Of a DNA stretch of 64,000 bases, positions 1 through 10,697 are shown piece by piece. This stretch comes from Norana najaformis (lineage: Eukaryota; Annelida; Clitellata; Crassiclitellata; Hormogastridae). Every line of letters starts with the position of its first letter. Position 1 is the stretch's first letter. The notes beneath the pieces are model-generated. The model did no database searches and was not told the DNA's origin. It was given only the letters and a program-made list of their open reading frames with translations. The stretch lies in contig OZ029915.1 of NCBI GenBank assembly GCA_964023275.1, forward strand, positions 16,002,712-16,066,711, read 5' to 3'. The translations under genes were made by a program, and so were the position numbers.

Positions 1-378
1 AACAGGTCTCCTGGCTGAAGGTATATCAGGGTAAGACAACTTGTGACGATTATTTCGATTGATGCCTATGATATTAACCATACAAAAGTAACAGTCGTCG
101 AAGTGGTTTATCTGTTCCCTCCAAACCATCGGTACACCAAATTTCAGGCAGCTTCTCTTTCCAATTGTCCAGTGGCGCAATTGTTCAATACAAGTTTTGC
201 ATACTGTATGAGGAGCCCATTGCTTATCTTGATCTCCAAGTTTGACACCAAAATAACCTACATATGCTCTTTTTACAAACTCAGAAATCGGTTTCCTGTT
301 TGCTTTTAGTGTGTATTCCCCACAAATGTAGCAGAATATGTCTGGATGGTTAATGCAGCTCCGTCTGGAAGTAGCCAT
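1..378 (-). CDS. Cys-rich protein, N-terminal part, runs off the window
   Basis: An open frame of 126 codons starts at an ATG at 376-378 and reads without a stop to base 1. Near the start it has CYICG, then a conserved-looking block with VKRAY, GVKLGDQD, WAPHTVC and CKTC, then VPMVW and DDCYFC, and near the edge PSARRPV. Paired CxxC motifs suggest a zinc-binding module of about 90 residues. From memory this block recurs in many uncharacterised invertebrate and fish proteins that look multicopy or transposon-linked, but I cannot name the family or its function. The start is the first ATG before the conserved block, and a TATA-like box lies about 160 bases upstream. The uninterrupted frame, among so many broken ones, suggests a young or selected gene. 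Confidence 0.6.
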   Translation of the reverse strand, partial: MATSRRSCINHPDIFCYICGEYTLKANRKPISEFVKRAYVGYFGVKLGDQDKQWAPHTVCKTCIEQLRHWTIGKRSCLKFGVPMVWREQINHFDDCYFCMVNIIGINRNNRHKLSYPDIPSARRPV

Positions 379-1058
379 AACCTTAAGGATGTTCGCATCT
401 GAGGAATTAAATGACTAACCTAAAAAATAGTAAGAACATGTAGTTATTTAATGCTCACATTCACAGATTGTTCTTGCGACCAACTCTTAATATGCCCTAA
501 GACGACTGCGGCTGCTCTAGCTTTCAGGAGGCGGTTTATATAGGCTATAAATGCTGACTTCAGCATAATCTATTTACATAGTTCGAAACCATGAAACGCT
601 GTATAAGCACAAATAAATTCTAAATGAGGCCATGAATTTAGTGCTGAGTAAGCTGTAGGCTACGGAATAGTTATTTCGTTGAATCAGCAATATCTCAGCA
701 CGCGGCAAGATATGCTGATTTTACATTATAAGGATGCAGGCATTATATGAATCAACAAGAATTATAATTAGCCATAAATAAAGCTTATTATGACATTTTA
801 GTTTTGCCAAAGACATCGTTTAAAGAGTGGACTGGGTTTTCTTTACAAAATCGACGATATCTCAGAAACTAGACCTGATGCACTCAATCCAATGACATTT
901 TCTGAATCAGCGCCCAAAATTACCCACAGAACAGGTCTAAAACCGAAGGCAACAAGAAAAAAAATTTTTTCTGTTGGCCAGTGTAATAATAGGACAGCAA
1001 TGCTTTTATCATTATCAATCATCACGAGATATTAAACATCGTGTAACAATTACAAGTG
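379..1058. other. Unassigned stretch
   Basis: Apart from the TATA-like box no coding frame or repeat could be recognised. A 60-codon minus-strand open frame at 843-1025 has no familiar motif and is probably chance. Confidence 0.4.
535..542 (-). promoter_or_regulatory. TATA-like box upstream of the Cys-rich frame
   Basis: On the minus strand this reads TATATAAA. It lies about 157 bases upstream of the ATG of the 1-378 frame and is flanked by locally GC-richer sequence. Only the sequence match and position support it. Confidence 0.2.
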
Positions 1059-1510
1059 TTAATATACGTTTTTATATAGCATATATAGCATACATGTTAT
1101 AAAGTTTTTATGGTCTTTAACAGGTAAAGAATATTTATGAGCTCTTTCTCTTAAATTATAATGTTGTCTTTTTACATCCGGTAGTAATGGATGTAACTTG
1201 TGCATGTCATCATTTATTATGTTATGAAATAGCTTATCATCATGTATTTCTACAATTTTGTTAACAATCGGAAAGGAATCAGGTAAGAAATCCAAACGCT
1301 TCATTTTATTAAAGAAACCCACAATTTTATCTCTATCAGCAGCACTAGTGAAACCCCACCAAGCAGGGCTAGCATATAAAAGTTTGGCCATAGCAGTAGC
1401 CTTAGCAACTTCATGAAGAACATCTTTAGACATACAATACCATGAGCTCTCAGAATTTTTAATGCATACATAGAAGAAGAACAGGATTTGAGAGTTTCAG
1501 AAACATGTAG
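1059..1510 (-). pseudogene. Non-LTR retrotransposon reverse transcriptase, C-terminal piece
   Basis: The frame 1059-1433 holds LLYASPAWWGFTSAADRDKI followed by a short basic C-terminal domain, a pattern of the post-catalytic (thumb) part of jockey/CR1-like LINE polymerases. The preceding residues (SSSMYALKILRAHG) sit in the next frame at 1430-1510, so there is at least one frameshift. No catalytic palm is present. It abuts an L2 fragment on the opposite strand. Confidence 0.75.
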
Positions 1511-1564
1511 GTTTAAGATTATTTTGAATGTACACACCAAAACCTTAATAAATTCTAGCCATTG

Positions 1565-2035
1565 TTTGTAACTTCTCCCACTGTCTTGTGGTGTCACTCA
1601 ATGTCCTATCCCAGGGCCACTTCTCTTCATTTTCTACACAAAGCTGCTGAGCCATCTCATAGAATCCTCTTCAGTTTACCACTGTTTTATGTTGATGACA
1701 CTCAAATCTTCATTTCCTTCTCTCCAAGTTCATTTTCCTCATTCCATCACTCAGTTGCTTGATGTCATCTACCAAATCTCAAAATAGGTGTCCTCCAACT
1801 TCCTTTGCCTCAACCGTGCAAAAACAGAACTGATTGTTCTAGGTCTACCAGATCAAATAAAGAAAATCCATGACTCTTCAATCAACCTATCAACTAATTC
1901 CTCCACTCACACTTTAACCTCTAATTCGCCTGAACAAAAGCTTGGCATCACCTTTAACCCACATCTATTATTTTCAAATCACATATCCAACCTCAGTTTC
2001 ATTCATAATGGAGAAACATACAGTAGTAAGGTGAG
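1565..2035 (+). pseudogene. L2-like LINE reverse transcriptase fragment
   Basis: Pieces in two frames give PGPLLFIFYT, then YVDDTQIFISF (the catalytic Y-x-DD box), then SSNFLCLNRAKTELIVLGLP and LGITFNPHLLFSNHIS. This is the usual L2/CR1 order from palm to thumb. The piece is cut at both ends and has stops and frameshifts, so it cannot encode an active polymerase. Confidence 0.8.
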
Positions 2036-2222
2036 TGATTGACATGAACAGGCAGTAAGTCCATGGACTTAACAAAGAAGTCTTAACCAGACACTAGAAA
2101 AAACAAAATAATGTAAACATCAATGCTGGCACCTTCTATATTCTCCATGCAAATGTCAAACTACCAAGTAAGCATAAAGAATCAAACAGGCAGAACATAA
2201 AGACTGAGTCAAAATCATTTAC

Positions 2223-2327
2223 CAGGTGAACATTTTGAAGCAGTTCTCGATATGCATTTCCACAGGTATTTCCTGCATCCAGCACTCGCTGTCGAAGGCT
2301 ACTATCTTCAATGCCAGCCGCACCTCC
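2223..2327 (-). CDS. tln: Talin exon 9 of the window: start-proximal part of the C-terminal actin-binding bundle
   Basis: A 105-bp phase-0 exon encodes 35 residues, from GGAAGIEDSSLRQ to YRELLQNVHL. The acceptor AG is at 2328-2329 and the donor GT at 2221-2222 (GTAAAT). In animal talins the equivalent segment lies in the I/LWEQ (R13) helical bundle that binds F-actin. It continues directly from the ACK end of the previous exon at 3133-3318. The next downstream exon was not found in bases 1-2222 and is presumably beyond the window. Similarity is lower than in the neighbouring exons, but frame, splice sites and position agree. Confidence 0.85.
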
Positions 2328-2339
2328 CTGGCATAATTA

Positions 2340-3132
2340 AAAATACAACAAATACTGATAAAACTTAACACAGTTCATGTAAAATATATTGCAGTTTAAC
2401 TCCTACTAGAACTTTTAGTCATAAAAATGTGACACATTGTAGACATGTTTCTGCTAAACTACAATTAAGTTGAAGACCTTGGATCACCAATGATTTAGAT
2501 AGAGCACTAATCAGAACTCAACCTCTATTATAGTCTCATGGCAATATTTGCTTTATTTATTAATTTTCAGCTAAAGTGACCAATTGTAATATTGATCTAA
2601 AGCCAAGTTCTAATGACAAGCATCAGTTGTTGGCACTTAGCAATTATTATATGTGAAGGACTTGTTCAAATTCCCTACATTATAGCCATCTGATGGAGGA
2701 CTGATCCTGTACAATTTGCACTAGAAGAAAAGTACTAGATCAAATAGTTTACAATGTCAGTCACCATGTTGAATTAGTTTGTAACATTCAAGGCCTGTAC
2801 CATTTTAGATAGACAATAATGACTCTTACCAGAATGTAGTCATTAGAATTTTGGGCAAATGACCAATCAGAATTCAGAGATTGCAGTTCTGGCCTATCTA
2901 GATTTAAGTCCAGTCAACTAAGTAAAACCCAGCCCAGAATTTGCTTCTGAAGCTGCAAGCTGTCCACTGCCATCAGGAAATTCACAAGCATTTTGGCATT
3001 TGGAAAACTGCATAATCTGCCAGCAAAAGATTTCTTTTGGAGATCATATTTCATAGTCAAAAGTTTGTGAAGGGCCTTAGTAAGTCAGAGTTGCAATATC
3101 ATAATCTACATTTGAAGAAATGCTACACTGAC
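2340..3132. other. Short talin intron
   Basis: The intron between the last two talin exons spans 2328-3132 (805 bp), the shortest of the set. The only recognisable content is a weak SINE-like copy at about 2640-2775. Confidence 0.6.
2640..2775 (+). repeat. Degenerate SINE-like core, copy 1
   Basis: It resembles the stretch at 17300-17482 in matching order: GGACTTG.TCAA, CTACAT, TA.CCATCT.ATGG, and a shared GTCACCATG end. The GGACTTGCTCAAGGTCAC-type start recalls the core of MIR/L2-derived SINEs. Divergence is high and the ends are unclear. Confidence 0.35.
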
Positions 3133-3318
3133 CTTGCAGGCACACAGTAAATCAGAAATGGTTTTACGTCCCATGTTAGCAGCAGCAATTATATCTTCTT
3201 GCTGGCCAGAGTTGCCAGCAGCAACAGCCTTCGTGGTTGCCATAGTAATCCGTCTGGTTACTTGTACCAATTCATCTGGGCTAACTGTCTTTTCAATGTG
3301 GTCAGCAGAAGCAAATGA
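3133..3318 (-). CDS. tln: Talin exon 8 of the window: start of the I/LWEQ actin-binding module
   Basis: A 186-bp phase-0 exon encodes 62 residues, with acceptor TTTCAG at 3319-3324 and donor GT at 3131-3132 (GTCAGT). Recognisable talin blocks are VTRRITMATTKAVAAGNSGQ, EDIIAAANMGRK and LCACK. In vertebrate talin the matching stretch opens the C-terminal R13 bundle, which binds F-actin and precedes the dimerisation helix. The first 15 or so residues (SFASADHIEK...) are in the variable linker between R12 and R13, where length and sequence differ among animals. Confidence 0.95.
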
Positions 3319-3438
3319 CTGAAATAATGTAAGGTGACAAAATTTTTCAACAGTGCAGTTAACAGAACATAAGAAAAAGTTTTGATACTCTTGATCATTG
3401 TACGAGTGCAGGGCATCTGAGATTATTTAAACCTCTAA

Positions 3439-3517
3439 AGTCCGTTACCGGATTTCACCGGGTAAGCGCTGGAGTCCGTTACCGGATTTCACCGGGTAAG
3501 CGCTGGAGTCGATAACG
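3439..3517 (+). repeat. 34-bp direct repeat, two copies plus a partial third
   Basis: The unit beginning AGTCCGTTACCGGATTTC occurs at 3439 and again at 3473, and a third partial copy begins at 3507. It lies immediately inside the left piggyBac end, where subterminal repeats often serve as transposase binding sites. That role is inferred, not shown. Confidence 0.8.
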
Positions 3518-3691
3518 AAAATGTCCGGAAAACACCGGATTGTTTTAGAGTATTTGTTTGCTAAATAAAATACTTCCATCGTTTATTGCTATATGTGGGC
3601 GGGAAGAAAAGATGTTAATCTACGGAAATAAAGGCTGCTTTTCATCAGGAAGAAGATTTTAACTGAGAAAATCAACTTTTAAAACAGCTAA

Positions 3692-5628
3692 ATGTCGGAC
3701 TCGACGGATGATTGTTTACATAAACTAAGGCGCCAATTTACGTCATGTGGGTCGTTTCCAATAAGCTTTAATGTCACATTTTCATGAATATTTATCAGAT
3801 AATAATACTGGCAATATTAAAAAGATTTCAAGCTCTGACTTGGATATAAATAAATGCTATGTACAGCTATACGAGAGGCGGCCCTAGGCATGCAAACAAG
3901 GTATCACGTGCGAGCGTAAATGGCTTTAAGTGGATGCAGCTAAGCAAGGCTACCGCCTAGTTCGATAAGCTGTTGTCCGATTGCCGCCTAATTAGGCGAT
4001 GAAAGGGTGAGAATAATAGTTTATATAATACATGAATGATGGCCTGAAATCTGACGGAATTCGGGAAGAATGGTCCCGCTCTGTTAGACCACCCAAAGTG
4101 AGACCCTATGAAAGGATTTCTGGGCTGGTGCATCAACTTCAAGTTGGTGCTCGGGCCTATGATTTCTTAAATTTACTGTTGCTTGTCTCCTGTTTTATTG
4201 AGGTTGTCCAGCAGACTAACCTCTATGCAGAGCAGACCAGGTCTGCAGCACAGCTGGATGGGAAACCCCATAAGTGGAAATGGTCTCCAACTTACCTCGA
4301 GGAAATGATGGCTTATTTTGCCATGAACATCTTGATGGGCTTGATCCTGCACCCAAGATACAGTTGTTTTGGAGTGGAATTTGTGGCTGCATCATAAAAA
4401 ACTCAACAGCCAAGGCATTTTCAAGAGATCAATTCCGGATTGTGACTAAGTACTTGCATCTCTGTGATGCCTCAAAGGCTGTTCCTCGTGGCACACCAGG
4501 ATTCGATCCCTTGTACAAAATCAGCAGCGTAGTTGATTTCTTGAATGCTCGCTTTCTAATACATTGATTCCAAATAGGGAACTGAGTGTTGATGAGGCCA
4601 GGGTTGCTTTTAAAGGGTCTCTTTCCGGCAGTACATGCCGTGTAACCAATAAAATGGGGCTTAAAAGTCTGGACTTTGGCTGAAGCACAGTCCGGTTACT
4701 GTTTGCTTTTCAGTGCTTACACTGGAAAAGCTAACCAAAACCATGGTGCAATAAGAAGACAGCATGGTCTGGGTTATGCAGTTGTCAGAACCCTTTGCTC
4801 TCCAAGTGGAGTTTGGGTTTTTTGGCTGTCTATAGCCATCATTTGTACTATGACCAGTACTTCAGTTCCTTGGATTTAGCAACAAGCCTTTTCAATGACA
4901 AGACCGATTCAACTTCTACTATAATGTTGAATCGGAGAGGCCTTCCACAAGAGGCTCGCCAGACTAAACTGAAGTGCAGAGGTAATGTGGCTGAATATCA
5001 GAAAGGACCTGTTACCCTAACATTATTTCAAGACAAAAGAACAATTTCTTTTCTTTCGATCTGTCATGGTTCTGGCATTTCTGAACAAGGAAAGTCACTT
5101 GTAAACCTGGAGCATAACCAGTTTATGGGTGGAGTTGATAAATTAAACCAACTGTGCTCATATTATGAGCCTGGACAAGACAGAAAGAAATAGTGGAGAT
5201 GTTTATTGTGGTGGATGGTGAATGTAATCATAGTCAATGCTTACATTCTCCGGGTGAAGAGTCAGGGCGATGCAGAAGAGGGCAGGCGTCGTATACGAAA
5301 TTACAGTCATCTGAAATTTCGTCATGACCTTGTTCATCAACTTTATGAGAGATTTCAACCACCTCGCACTCGAGGACGCCCTTCTAAAATTTAAGGGAAT
5401 TCACCCCAGGAAACATCCACCTCTAGCAATGCTCTCAATTCTGGAGTTGAGGTCACAAGCTTGTTAAAATAAATGAAAGAAATTGTTGTAACTGAGCACT
5501 CCACAAATGGTAAATGGAGAGCAGATGGCAAATACAGAACCAGTACCTTTATGTGCAGTCTCTGTGAAGTACCCCTTTGTAAGCAAGGCTGCTTCCAGGA
5601 ATGGCATAAAGAATATAACCTCAAATGA
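3692..5628 (+). pseudogene. piggyBac (PGBD-like) transposase, frameshifted
   Basis: Open pieces in several frames follow the piggyBac order. They are a short N-terminal start at 3692, the region at 4032-4330 (GPYDF-like AYDFLNLLL), 4340-4560 with FSRDQFRIVTKYLHLCD, the first catalytic Asp in LSVDE (4591-4593), the second in YYD (4852-4854), and the third in MGGVDKLNQ (5137-5139). A C-terminal Cys/His finger, CSLCEVPLCKQGCFQEWH, ends at the stop at 5626-5628. All three catalytic aspartates of the DDE_Tnp_1_7 fold are kept, but at least three frameshifts or stops break the gene, for example after NILMGL, in the stretch between the first and second Asp, and after GQDRKK. It cannot make transposase. 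Confidence 0.85.
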
Positions 5629-6934
5629 AATAACGAAATTATGATTTCAATCCATAATTTATCCATAGGCATTAACTAAGTAAGAAAGTTGGCCTCTTCC
5701 TCTGTAGTCTCATGTTGTGCACCTGATCTCCAGTAGAGGGCATTATGGTCTACAGTCATCAGTAGGTAAATAAGATATTCATTAAACAGAGCAGTACTAT
5801 TCCTTTTGTTTTGAAAGATGATGGGGAAACGCTTAGAGTGGGGTGGCTGACTGTTTGGATCAAGCATTGTCATCAGCTGAAGAAATCGTCACCTGAACTT
5901 AAAACGGTTCTTTTCAGAACCACCTATTGTTCTGAAGGAAATCAATGCACTGGAAGCCTACACTAATAATACTAATACTATACATACTATACAAAAGGAA
6001 AAAATCACGAATAGTTACCCCTACATTACTAATGAACCAGTGGTACATCACCAGACTTAACCATTAGACCACTGTTACTAACAGAACCTTTGCCATAGCA
6101 GCCATGATGTTGTCCCAGCTTCGATAATAGTCTTCTTAGTTTTATTATTAAATTATTGCCACCTTGGATGCTTGTTATTGTTATCCTTTATTCCATTATT
6201 AAGAAACCCCTGTGGAAATTATAAATTTAGTTTAAAACTTTTACGGAACTGCCACTGCACAAATAAGACGTCATCACTGAAAAGTTTGCGCAATTGGATC
6301 TTCGGGGGTATGATCTCTTTTGAGGTTTGTGGGACCAATTATTATCCGATTTTGAAAATTTTTGCAGCATTCTATTCAGGACTTAATTCTGAATAAGGCA
6401 GTTTACATTACTTTTTAATTTTTAAAACTTTACCACACAACATTCTTGTCCAAATGAAAAACTTTGGGTGCTTTTAGTTCCAGGGTGATGGTAGGCACTC
6501 CAATTTGCTATTTTACAAAACCAATATGACTGCTAGAAAGAGGACACATTTATGAAAATTTTGATGTAAGAAGCATCTTTCTATCTTCGGTAGTGACCGA
6601 GTAATGACTTGTACAAAATGTTGAAGATTTCTTGGAAAAACGTAAAATAATTCAGACTTTTGACGTCATGACGTAAAATTAAACTGGACTTTACAGGCTG
6701 GGTTTTAAAATTAATTTAGACTCGATAGGGTTAACAAAGGTCTAATGCTATAATAATTTGGAATATAAAACGAACTGGCAGGTATTTACACTGGTATTTT
6801 TAAAATAAATATCCAAACTGCAAAGTCAGCACATTCAAGTAAGTTTAAAATAAACATAAACACTGCAAGCAAAGTCAGTAAATTCAATCAGTTAATCGTA
6901 ATCGTAATCTCTCAAAAATTTCTAAAGTGTTACT

Positions 6935-7870
6935 GTAAAGCTGAGTGCAGGGCACCAACTTATTCATGAGCACTGCATCAGTTCGGAGGGGTTGTCCAAA
7001 GATGCCATAGGAAGAACAAAGTCCAGTTGTCAGAACACCAGAGAGAAGGGAACAGAAGAGCTGTTACAGTGGGTTGTGTTTAGGTTGAGAGAAATGGGAA
7101 GGCGGCAGACTGGATGGATCAGGGTAAGACACCTTGACAAGGTACGATTCCAGTTTTGAATGGAATGCCTGAGGAGTAATAGATGAGGGGGTTTGAGACA
7201 GATGAAGGTCGGTGAATAACAGAGGGGATAGAGGAATGGAGAAATTGCAAAATTCAGGAAGGAGATCGTTCCAGATTCGAGGTGAAGTTTAGTATATGGA
7301 TCAGATAGAGAACTTAAGATGAATAGTTACAGGGACAGGCAAGAATGAGGTCATATGATGAACAGGTAGAGTGGGGTGATTGAATGGTAAAGAGTTTGCA
7401 AAGATAAATAGGTTGGGAAAATTGCAGAGAGTTACAGTAGGCCTATAGGTTAGAGAAAGGATTTCAGGGATTTTCAGCCAGTGGAGGGATTTCAGGATAG
7501 GAGTGATATGGTGATGTTTGGGTGTCCTAACTCAGGCCAGTGAATTTTGGATGAGCTGAAAATGCTTAATTTGAGTGGATTCAAGATTAAGGAGAGGGAA
7601 TTACAGTAGTCAAGCTTGGAGTGGAAAATAGAGGCAGCGATGGTAAAGGCAGTTTTAAAATCGAGCATAGATCAAATACGGTCAAGGTCGGTTACGATTA
7701 TGAATGAAAGGTGCGTGAGAGGTTGGAGAAATGATCTGAAAATGAGTGAGGTAGGTCAGTGGTGATGCTATGATTGTGCATCAGCAAATTAGAGGTTAAA
7801 GTGAAAGTGGAGAAATTAGCTGATAGGTGATAGAAGAGTCAGGGATTTTCTTTATCTGATCTTTTCCAGT
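6935..7870 (-). pseudogene. L2-like LINE fragment, RT thumb to 3' end
   Basis: Read on the minus strand, short frames give HFQLIQNSLA-, ITPILKSLHWL- and SPRIWNDLLPEFCNF-like blocks, the conserved C-terminal part of L2/CR1 polymerases. Stops are frequent. A close relative in the same orientation lies at 22190-22960. Both appear 5'-truncated. Confidence 0.65.
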
Positions 7871-8305
7871 TAATTGCCCAAGTGAGACAATAGAATAGAA
7901 TATAGCAGTCTTTATCATTCACCATATAAAAATCAGTTTGCAATTACCAATGACAAAAAACATTTATTGTCAAAGGGGAACCTAAACAAAAAACACTGTT
8001 CTGCTAACAGGGTTCTCCCAATTAGTACAAAATATAATAAAGATTATGGCAACATTCATAATTTTACAACTTGTATATTTTTAAGAACAGTGCAAGCGAT
8101 TACAAAGTGCACAAGCAATTTTGAATCAAATTACGTTTCAAGCTGCTGTCCTTACAGAACCGACCACCAATATTTCTTTGAAGCTCAAATTCTTTTAAAT
8201 TCTTCAAGTAATGCCTCAATTCACTATTTCTCACTGGCTTTCAGTCAACAAGGTAACTGACTGCATTATCAACAGGTGGCTGACTTACCATGCCTCAGAT
8301 TAACT
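7871..8305. other. Unassigned stretch
   Basis: AT-rich intron sequence. Plus-strand frames of about 97 codons are present but show no recognisable motif. Confidence 0.4.
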
Positions 8306-9212
8306 GGGAGTTATGAATTGCATGCAAACTCACTTACCTTTGACTTGCTAATGCATACTTTGGCCTGCATACCAAAAGTTTCATTCAACAGAAACTGCCT
8401 TCTTGCTGTTCATAATCACACTGTACACTCTGTAGGGAGGCAGCAATTCTTCTTGGCTTGTCTGCTGCTTTTGATACTGTTGATCATGCTCTCCTTTTGC
8501 ATCACTTCTGGTCCTACCCTGAATTGGTTTGCTATATATATCTCAGTACAAACAGTCAGTATATTTAAATGGCAATTATTCATCCAGCGCTATGTTGACA
8601 TGTGGGTTCTCACAGGGTTGGTCCTCTTTTGCTTACATTGTAGAATGGTAGAAGTAGTGGTAATAATAATATGAGCATAAACCTCTGTACAGGGTTGACT
8701 ACTGTAACCTGCTTCTTATTGGCATCACAAAGAGAGATCTGTACAAACTACAAATGGTTCAAAACTCTGTAACCAGAACCATAACAAAAACATAAAATAT
8801 CAGCATATTACACCAACATTGCATTTGTTACACTGGTTGCTCATCAAGCAAAGAATCCAGTTTAAAATCTTTTTTATAAGTAGACACAGTACTACATTTA
8901 AATCTGCTTGCCTATCTCTGTTCTATGCTCAAACATCATACCAACAAATATTGCATGCGATTAATCGACACTATGACCTGTTGTCCCTCACACCAGAATA
9001 GTGTTGGGTTACAGTGCGGTCTCAGTTACTGGCATTCTCAGTTGCTTGCTTACTCACTGTAGCCTAACTTCTGGTTTCTCTGACTTATGGAATTCGACCT
9101 TGCTTCTCCAATGGATTATGATTTTTATTATGATTTCACTTAAAGCAACCATCGACTGATGCCTTGGGCATCATGATAATGGCACTATAGAAGTCATTAG
9201 ATAGATAGATTT
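8306..9212 (+). pseudogene. L2-like LINE, subfamily A, internally deleted
   Basis: Matches begin with a KFHSTETALL-like block near 8380. They continue with the palm A block LSAAFDTVDHALLLHHF, then skip the catalytic DD region and resume near 8720 with YKLQMVQNSV and the thumb. The 3' end has the subfamily signature (AACCATCGACTGATGCCTTGG at about 9150-9171) and ends in a short (TAGA)n tail at 9196-9212. The missing middle and several stops make it dead. Confidence 0.75.
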
Positions 9213-9246
9213 GAAGGAGACTAGTAATCAGGGTGCACAATGAAGA

Positions 9247-10460
9247 CTTTTAGGTCGAATCTAGTATAATAACTTCTATAGTGCTGCTATCATAATGTAT
9301 ACAGCATCAATTTATGGTCACTTCAAATTAAATGGTAATCTGATGTCACAATCTGTTGGAGAAGCCATGTTGAATTCCAGTAGTCAGAGAAATCAGAAGC
9401 TAAGCTATGGTGGGTAAGCAAGTTTAAACAACTGAGTCTTAAGTTTAGATCCGAAGGGCATCGAAGAATTCACAGAATGAGCTGAACAGGGCAGTGATTT
9501 CCAAAGCTTTGGATCAGCTACCAATAATGCCTGATAAACCAACATTGTTCTAGTGTGAGGCATCACAGAGTCAGTGTTCATGGATCAAATGCAATATTGG
9601 TATAAGGGGTGAGCATGGAACATAGACAGATTGGCTGATTTAAATCTAGTACTTTGTGAACTAAAATACAGATTTTAAAATGCATTCTTTGCTTAATACA
9701 CTGATGTTTATGAGTCTCTGGTAGGGCTCTGGCAAGAGTGTAATTTATGCTGACTTCCCTTAGTGACACCAATGAGAAGCGAGTTTAAGTAATCAAGTCT
9801 GCTGAAAACCAATGCATTAGTTAGTGGGATCAAAACAGTTTGAGGCAAAAGAAGTCTGATTCTATGAATATCTCGCATGTGAAATTGAGCTGATCTGCAT
9901 ATGGCCCAAACTTGGTTTGAAAATAACATGGTGAAATCGAACACCATGCCCAAACTGTGTGTGCATTCAGTACGGTTAACAAACCTCAATAGATGTAAGG
10001 TAATAAAATTTATGGAGTTGTTGGCTTGTGCCTAGAAGAAAAAATTTGATTTAGAAAGATTCAGAACTTTATTACTAGCCATCCAAGACTGAACATCATC
10101 AAAAACTGAAGCAAGTAGTTGGAGAGCAGAATTAGAACAGTTGAATAAGAGGAAAAGCTGAGTATCTATCATCAGCATACAAGTGGTAGTCAAGAGAGCT
10201 ATCAGTAAACAGTGAACCTAGTGGAATGGTACATACTGAAAACAGGAGCAGGTCCAGTGGAGAACCTTGTGAAACATCACAGTTCCAGGTAGTGGGTGCA
10301 GAGGCGAGTTGGTTGATATGAACTGATTGAGAACAAAGGTGCACGTAAGATGCAAACCAATGGAGAGCAGATCCAGAAAGACTGAACTAGTGTTTCAGGC
10401 AGTACAGAAGTATGCCATGATAAACAATATCAAAAGCAGCAGATAGGTCAAGGAAAGGAG
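9247..10460 (-). pseudogene. L2-like LINE, subfamily A, reverse orientation
   Basis: The 3' end lies on the left (AACTTCTATAGTGC at about 9265). Frames at 10132-10344 give YHLYADD followed by decay, 9708-9989 gives RDIHRIRLLLPQ and SRLDYLNSLLIG, and 9578-9772 gives the next segment. The right end fades in the palm A block LDLSAAFD near 10440-10460. It is truncated and frameshifted. Together with the plus-strand copy ending at 9212 it forms a tail-to-tail pair. Confidence 0.75.
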
Positions 10461-10599
10461 TTCTTCTGAGAGACGGCCTTTTATGGTTGTAGTAGTTGGT
10501 TGCAGCTGTTTAACTTTAAGATTCCACACACAAACAGCCTAAGTTAGCCTTATATTAATGGAATTTTACAACGATTCTGTTAGCTTGGTATATCCCTTT

Positions 10600-10697
10600 G
10601 CACATTACAGCATAATCATCATGAGCTTGTTAACGAGCGCCACTGATGAGTTTACCTTGAAGTGGCGCTATACAAATTTTAAATTACAAATTACAAA
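10600..10697 (+). repeat. Subfamily C LINE 3' tail, isolated
   Basis: The sequence GAGTTTACC, AAGTGGCGCTATACAAAT and (ATTACAA)n resembles the 3' terminus of the subfamily C LINE at 55050-55115. No coding part is attached, as expected for a strongly 5'-truncated insertion. Confidence 0.5.

Larger units (their letters stand above)
3431..6730 (+). mobile_element. Full-length piggyBac-type DNA transposon, inactive
   Basis: A 3.3-kb unit is flanked by TTAA at 3427-3430 and 6731-6734, the target duplicated by piggyBac. Read inward, the ends are ACCTCTAAAGTC (left) and CCCTATCGAGTC (right): 8 of 12 bases match, so the terminal repeats are diverged. It carries a broken transposase (3692-5628). A 34-bp unit is repeated just inside the left end. 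The last 150 bp recur at 58985-59139. It lies in the 10.8-kb talin intron between exons 7 and 8. Confidence 0.75.

Noticed and set aside
3957..4413. Minus-strand frames within the piggyBac transposase
   Set aside because: Shadows of the plus-strand transposase, which carries the catalytic motifs.
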